This document shows positions 59,815 to 64,000 of a DNA stretch of 64,000 nucleotides, one piece after another. The notes beneath the pieces are model-generated. The model made no database searches, was not told the DNA's origin, and saw only the letters and a program-made list of their open reading frames with translations. The stretch is from the NCBI GenBank assembly GCA_934757155.1, contig CAKVLI010000003.1:1-64000 (forward strand), given 5' to 3'. Position 1 is the stretch's first letter. Every line of letters starts with the position of its first letter. Both the position numbers and the translations under genes were made by a program. The DNA comes from an uncultured Candidatus Melainabacteria bacterium. GTDB lineage: Bacteria; Cyanobacteriota; Vampirovibrionia; Gastranaerophilales; Gastranaerophilaceae.

Positions 59815-60627
59815 TTACACCTTCGCTTTCAATTTGGATAAAAGACCTTTAACTTTTGCCATGAAGCCTTTTGGCTCATCCAAGTTCAAGAAAGGAACTT
59901 CTTCGCCGAGAATTCTTTGCGCAACATTTCTGTATGCTTTACCGGCAAGAGCTTCTTCGTCGTTTACAATTGGTTCACCTTTGTTTGTCGAAGTGATGAT
60001 TCCTGTGTCTTCCGGAATAATACCTATAAGCGGGCAAGAAAGAATTTCTACAACATCATCAACACTCATCATTTCTTTTGATTTGATAAGGCTTGGACGA
60101 ACTCTGTTCAAGAGAAGTTTGTAGCTTTTGATTTCTTCTTTTGCTTCCAACAATCCGATAATTCTGTCTGCGTCACGGATAGCTGACATTTCAGGTGTTG
60201 TAACAACGATTGCTTCGCTTGCACCTGCAACAGCGTTTTGGAAACCTTGTTCAATACCTGCAGGACAGTCAACAAGAACGAAATCGTTTTTCTCTTTCAA
60301 AGTATCACAGATTTCTTTTAGTTGTTCAGCGTTAACGGCTGATTTATCTCTTGTTTGAGCAGCTGCAAGAAGTGACAAGTTAGGATTCTTTTTATCCTTA
60401 ACAAGCGCTTGCTTAAGCTTGCAACGTCCTTCAATAACGTCAACGATTGTGTATACGATTCTATTTTCAAGACCTAACAATAAGTCCAGATTTCTTAATC
60501 CCAAGTCAGTGTCGATAAGAACAACTTTGTAGCCTTCTTTTGCAAGAGCAGTACCTATGTTAGCACTTGTCGTTGTCTTACCTACTCCGCCTTTTCCGGA
60601 TGTAATTACTATAACGCGACCGGTCAT
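59815..60627 (-). CDS. minD: Septum-site determining ATPase MinD
   Basis: This is a peripheral membrane ATPase that recruits MinC and is driven off by MinE. Its 270 residues open with the deviant Walker A SGKGGVGKTTTSANIG (9-24). DTDLGLRNLDLLLGLENR near 40-57 and VLVDCPAGIEQGF near 116-128 follow. The C-terminal GFMAKVKGLLSKLKAKV is the amphipathic membrane-targeting helix. The ATG overlaps the minC stop in TAATG and has AAGGAG, so minC and minD are coupled. Confidence 0.97.
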   Translation of the reverse strand: MTGRVIVITSGKGGVGKTTTSANIGTALAKEGYKVVLIDTDLGLRNLDLLLGLENRIVYTIVDVIEGRCKLKQALVKDKKNPNLSLLAAAQTRDKSAVNAEQLKEICDTLKEKNDFVLVDCPAGIEQGFQNAVAGASEAIVVTTPEMSAIRDADRIIGLLEAKEEIKSYKLLLNRVRPSLIKSKEMMSVDDVVEILSCPLIGIIPEDTGIITSTNKGEPIVNDEEALAGKAYRNVAQRILGEEVPFLNLDEPKGFMAKVKGLLSKLKAKV

Positions 60628-61613
60628 TAATCTCTCCTTAACTTTTTATAAATAACTATTTTACCTTCTTCAATTTGAGCCTCTTCCGGAGTAAACTCGT
60701 TTGATTTTTGTACGTAAGGAACGTTAAGAGTATCGTTTCTTCTTGCGTACAATCCCGCAATTCTCAATTGAATTGCGTTTAATTTCAAGGCTCTGACTTT
60801 AGCAGTTGAATTTCCTTGTGCACCTGCGTGAGCAATGCCTCCGAGGATGCCCCATACAGTGATATCGCCGTCTGCAATAATTTCACTTCCCGGATGAGCA
60901 TCTCCGATTATAAGTATATTTCCTTCATAAGTAACAGTTTGACCTGAACGCAATGTTTGGTTCAGATAAAGTGTCGGAAGGGTTTTTGTGTCAATGTTGT
61001 TCTCTTCGGCGTTTTCAGGAAGAACATCTCCCGTGTCGAGAAGAATATATTTGCTGACTTCTTCATTAGTTAGCAAACCTTCGCTTGCAGCGAGGGATTC
61101 AAAGTCATAATGTTCAGAAGGAATAACTTCTGAAAGCTCTTGAGTTGTTTGCTCTGTGTAAGTATCTTCAATACCTTCAATTGTGCTAACCGGTTCATTG
61201 ACATCAAATTCTGTATCAGCGTGAACTTCTACTGTTTTGAATTCTTCCGGAGCCTCTTCTTTTACAACAACAGGTTCTTCTTCCTTAACTTCTTTTTCTG
61301 TAGCTGTGTAAGACGCTATATCAGGATTTTCTCCCATTTTTGATAACGTAATACCTAAGCTTACGGCAGAAGCTTCTGTTTGCTCGGAAGAAGTGTCTAT
61401 GAAAGCGATTTGAGCATCCATAGACTCTATAAGAGCTTTTATACTAAGAAGTTGTGATTGTTTCAAATCCAAACTTCCGAGTTTTAAACATATCCTTTTT
61501 CCCTTAACTTCAGGGTGTTCCATTATTGAACTAAGTTCAAAAACCAACTGAGTTGTGTTTTTGGTACTACTCAAGTCTATAATGAAGCCATTCTCAACAA
61601 AACCTTTTTCCAT
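60627..61613 (-). CDS. minC: Septum-site determining protein MinC
   Basis: This FtsZ-assembly inhibitor has 328 residues. The N-terminal domain (about 1-100) is a MinC_N-like alpha/beta fold with LKLGSLDLKQSQLLSIKALIE. A long acidic linker (about 105-215) is expanded compared with E. coli. The C-terminal beta-helix (about 220-310) has LRSGQTVTYEGNILIIGDAH, GDITVWGILGGIAHAG and RIAGLYARR, diagnostic of MinC. No Shine-Dalgarno site is obvious. It heads the minC-minD-minE operon. Confidence 0.93.
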   Translation of the reverse strand: MEKGFVENGFIIDLSSTKNTTQLVFELSSIMEHPEVKGKRICLKLGSLDLKQSQLLSIKALIESMDAQIAFIDTSSEQTEASAVSLGITLSKMGENPDIASYTATEKEVKEEEPVVVKEEAPEEFKTVEVHADTEFDVNEPVSTIEGIEDTYTEQTTQELSEVIPSEHYDFESLAASEGLLTNEEVSKYILLDTGDVLPENAEENNIDTKTLPTLYLNQTLRSGQTVTYEGNILIIGDAHPGSEIIADGDITVWGILGGIAHAGAQGNSTAKVRALKLNAIQLRIAGLYARRNDTLNVPYVQKSNEFTPEEAQIEEGKIVIYKKLRRD

Positions 61614-61769
61614 TTAATATACCCAATATAAACTACCACGTAATCAGAATATCGCAAATAATTTTTCAATTCAATAAAGTGTATCGTTATGTTAAGTCAC
61701 TCTAAGAATTTGCTTAAATTACGCAAATTATAAATTTACGAGTTTTATGCTTAGAAAAGGGATTTAAAA

Positions 61770-63494
61770 ATGCAAATTCAAAGAATTAATAATTATCAAC
61801 CAAAAACTAATTTTCAAACTTTTAAAGCCGGAACTATCCAAACGGCGGGAATGCTGAGCCGTTCTACGGTTCATGATGTTGAAGGAATTATGTCAGCGTA
61901 TAGAGAAATTGTTTCTAAATTGTCTTGTAAAACGGAAAAAGGGCTTAAAAAAATTCAAGAAGAATTTCCAAATGTTACAATCGGAGAGGGAATAACTTTT
62001 CATAACTGCGGTGAAAACGGCACTTCAATATTAATTCGTTCGGCTGAAAGTAAAAAATATCATAATTTGACAAGGATAATCGAAAGAAAAGGTAGAAGTA
62101 TTAACTACGGAACAAAAATAGTGATTAATTCGTTTATTCTTGACGGTAATGAACGTTTGTTGGAAAACAAGGATGAAAATGTGGCAAAGAGTTATCCGTT
62201 AGAAAGGCTCTATTTGACATCAGAGGAGATTAAGAACAACAATTTGGACGTAAAACTCAAGGGAGTCTTGGCAAGTCTTGATACTGCAATGCTACAATTT
62301 AGAAAATATTTGTTCTTAAATCAAAATAATGACTTGAAACTGCCTGATGGACGCATACAGTATGGAATTGCGGATGAGTTAAACAAGATTGAAGATTTGC
62401 ATAAAGAAATTGATTCAAAATTGGAAGCTTTACCTAAAAGCGTAGGCTTGGCTATTCGCAAATCTTGTCCGGATTACAGATTGCAAACGGGGTTGAGAAC
62501 TCACTCTTTTACTAACCCTGACGGTTCATATGTTGTTTATACTCCGGTTGAATCCGATAGTGAATACGAATTAAAGCGTTTTGTTAAATATGATAAAGAC
62601 GGAAAAGCCTTAGATTTATTTATGGCAGTGGATTCTTCAAAACTGGTTTCCAATTTGAACAAGGATTATCCGACTTATATTCCCAATACTTTCAAATATG
62701 CAGACGAGGCGCAAATTCAAGAACAAGATTATCTTCCGAAATTTCAAGAGCTGACAAAAAGCTATAAATTAAAACTAATAGGGCTATTGAAAAGAGTCGA
62801 TGAATATTTGGAAGGTTGCCGAAAAGTTGCGGTAAAAGCGGAATTTCCGGAGAAAGTTTCTTCAAATATAAAATCAATTTTGGATGCTTATGAAGAAACT
62901 AACAATTCTCTAAAAAATGTTTCACTTTCGGAAAGTATTGCAATAAGAAAAGCTTTCTCCGAGTACGTTTTGGGTACGAAAGGTTTGACCTTTAATAATC
63001 TTGAAGAAGGATACAGCGTTCAGGTTTTACCTGTAAATTCTAAAAGACAGAGTGGGCTTACAAGATTTACGGTTAAAAAAGACGGAAATCCTGACTTGGT
63101 ATATTTGTTCAAAGACGGTAAACATCTGGTTTCAAACTACAATCCACTCTATCCGCTCACAATTCCGAGTGTTTTAAAGTATGCGGATGATTCCGAAATT
63201 CAAGCTATGCTTGACGAAACAATGCCGTATATTTCATATTTTAAAGAAAAAATGGATGCATATAAAACTCATATAGATACAAATGTTGGGAAATTTAAAA
63301 AATCAAAAAAATCAGCAGAACAAAATGACGGTTTAGAAGATATTAATCCGGAAAAAAAAGAAGTGGTTAGAGAATGCAAAAAAATGCTGTCTGATGCTAT
63401 CGATGCCGGAAATCCTGAAAACTTAGCAATTGTTTTGCAGAATATTAAAACAAAAGTAATCGACTTTTTTACTCGTACCTCAGAGCGTCAATAG
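61770..63494 (+). CDS. Hypothetical protein with an internal repeat
   Basis: The 574-residue soluble protein has a polar N-terminal tag (MQIQRINNYQPKTNFQTF) like other unknown proteins here. The middle and the C-terminal parts appear to be two copies of a unit. Near 228-316 it reads VGLAIRKSC, LRTHSFTN and YPTYIPNTFKYADEAQIQ. Near 390-486 it reads ESIAIRKAF, TKGLTFNN and YPLTIPSVLKYADDSEIQ. No enzyme motif is seen. AAAAGGGA precedes the ATG. It converges with a MacB-like permease gene and overlaps it by 26 bases. Confidence 0.55.
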   Translation: MQIQRINNYQPKTNFQTFKAGTIQTAGMLSRSTVHDVEGIMSAYREIVSKLSCKTEKGLKKIQEEFPNVTIGEGITFHNCGENGTSILIRSAESKKYHNLTRIIERKGRSINYGTKIVINSFILDGNERLLENKDENVAKSYPLERLYLTSEEIKNNNLDVKLKGVLASLDTAMLQFRKYLFLNQNNDLKLPDGRIQYGIADELNKIEDLHKEIDSKLEALPKSVGLAIRKSCPDYRLQTGLRTHSFTNPDGSYVVYTPVESDSEYELKRFVKYDKDGKALDLFMAVDSSKLVSNLNKDYPTYIPNTFKYADEAQIQEQDYLPKFQELTKSYKLKLIGLLKRVDEYLEGCRKVAVKAEFPEKVSSNIKSILDAYEETNNSLKNVSLSESIAIRKAFSEYVLGTKGLTFNNLEEGYSVQVLPVNSKRQSGLTRFTVKKDGNPDLVYLFKDGKHLVSNYNPLYPLTIPSVLKYADDSEIQAMLDETMPYISYFKEKMDAYKTHIDTNVGKFKKSKKSAEQNDGLEDINPEKKEVVRECKKMLSDAIDAGNPENLAIVLQNIKTKVIDFFTRTSERQ

Positions 63495-64000
63495 GATTCA
63501 ATAAAGAGGCCTTGTACGCAGGGTAATACCCAAAGCCTATTCCGACAAGTCCGGAAAAGCCGAAAGACAGAAGAATTGGAGATACTGTTATTACAATATT
63601 TGTGCCAAAAAGCACACCAATCAACAGTGCAATAATTATTCCCGCGATAACTCCGATAAGTCCGCCAATCAAGGACAGCACAAGCGCTTCAATCAAAAAC
63701 TGAATTTGGATATCAATTGCGCGTGCGCCAATCGCCATTTTTATCCCGATTTCTTTTGTTCTTTCTGTTACGGATACAAGCATTATGTTCATAATCCCGA
63801 TTCCGCCAACAACAAGAGATACAGATGCAATTGAGGCTAAAAGTATCGCAAAAGTTCTTACGGTGGATTTCATTTTCTCTTGAAATTCTGCGCTGTTTCT
63901 GATTTCAAAGTCGTTTACCTGTGTTTTTCCGAGATTATGACGTCTTCTTAAGATTTCTTCAATGTCTTTTTGTGCGACATCAGTATCTTCCAAAGATTGT
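63469..64000 (-). CDS. MacB-like ABC transporter permease, 3' part only
   Basis: The visible C-terminal part (about 177 residues) belongs to a larger gene continuing past the window edge, since the frame stays open to the last base. LLASIASVSLVVGGIGIMNIMLVSVTERTKEIGIKMAIGAR is the hallmark of FtsX/MacB permeases, seen here near residues 52-92 of the fragment. Further spans and the closing GFGYYPAYKASLLNPIDALRYE-type end follow. MacB exports macrolides, toxins or lipids with an MacA adaptor and TolC. The partner genes lie outside. Confidence 0.85.
   Translation of the reverse strand, partial: QSLEDTDVAQKDIEEILRRRHNLGKTQVNDFEIRNSAEFQEKMKSTVRTFAILLASIASVSLVVGGIGIMNIMLVSVTERTKEIGIKMAIGARAIDIQIQFLIEALVLSLIGGLIGVIAGIIIALLIGVLFGTNIVITVSPILLSFGFSGLVGIGFGYYPAYKASLLNPIDALRYE

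Noticed and set aside
59305..60358. Ser-rich open frames opposite minE and minD
   Set aside because: They mirror the Glu-rich minE tail and the minD gene; low-complexity composition explains them.

Overview
The window looks like chromosome from a low-GC bacterium with two membranes. The envelope genes point that way: an LptD-like outer-membrane assembly protein, a TamB/AsmA-like giant, a TolC-family protein and LytM/NagZ murein enzymes. It also has flagellar rod genes and a cyanobacterial-style minC-minD-minE cluster, and glyQ stands alone without glyS. This mix fits the non-photosynthetic sister group of Cyanobacteria (Vampirovibrionia/Melainabacteria, probably gut Gastranaerophilales). That placement is inferred from gene content and style; no rRNA is present to confirm it.

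Layout. (1) About 1-9.6 kb is one end of a prophage: a tail-type protein, probable ejection, membrane and fibre proteins, a DUF1353 protein and the terminase large subunit. Cargo follows: two paralogous membrane proteins flanked by a 20-bp direct repeat, a lipase-fold protein and a short DegT-like protein. (2) 9.6-17.3 kb is housekeeping: tsf, rpsB, a GH13-type enzyme, nagZ, a zinc-ribbon protein and dut. (3) 17.4-18.0 kb holds tRNA-Leu(GAG), a duplicated copy of its 3' end, and a hairpin-bearing element that recurs inverted at 37.0 kb. (4) 18-45.7 kb covers envelope biogenesis (LytM, LptD, TamB-like), speE and HIT, glyQ, two tandem amino-acid permeases, an HD-GYP protein, ilvE, a TolC-like protein with a His-rich tail, TcdA, an ankyrin protein, and a surface-polysaccharide cluster (RgpF-like, GT8, galE).

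(5) 45.83-53.93 kb is an AT-rich island bounded by a 15-bp repeat of the tRNA-Tyr 3' end. It carries two relics of a tyrosine recombinase, three membrane-associated proteins, a 1237-residue STAND-type P-loop NTPase with a possible nuclease-like N-terminus, and a Fic protein. Two of the membrane-protein genes share a duplicated upstream cassette. This is the best candidate in the window for an undescribed (probably defence) system. (6) 53.9-64 kb holds tRNA-Tyr, two tRNA-Thr genes, a flagellar rod operon, a divergent prephenate dehydratase, an EmrB-type exporter behind two abutting palindromes, minCDE, an unknown 574-residue protein and the 3' part of a MacB-like permease.

A recurring regulatory theme: at least six genes have a -10 hexamer ending only 6-8 nt before the start codon and no ribosome-binding site, so leaderless mRNAs look common here. 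Many operons end in strong hairpins. One of these encodes the C-termini of two convergent genes.
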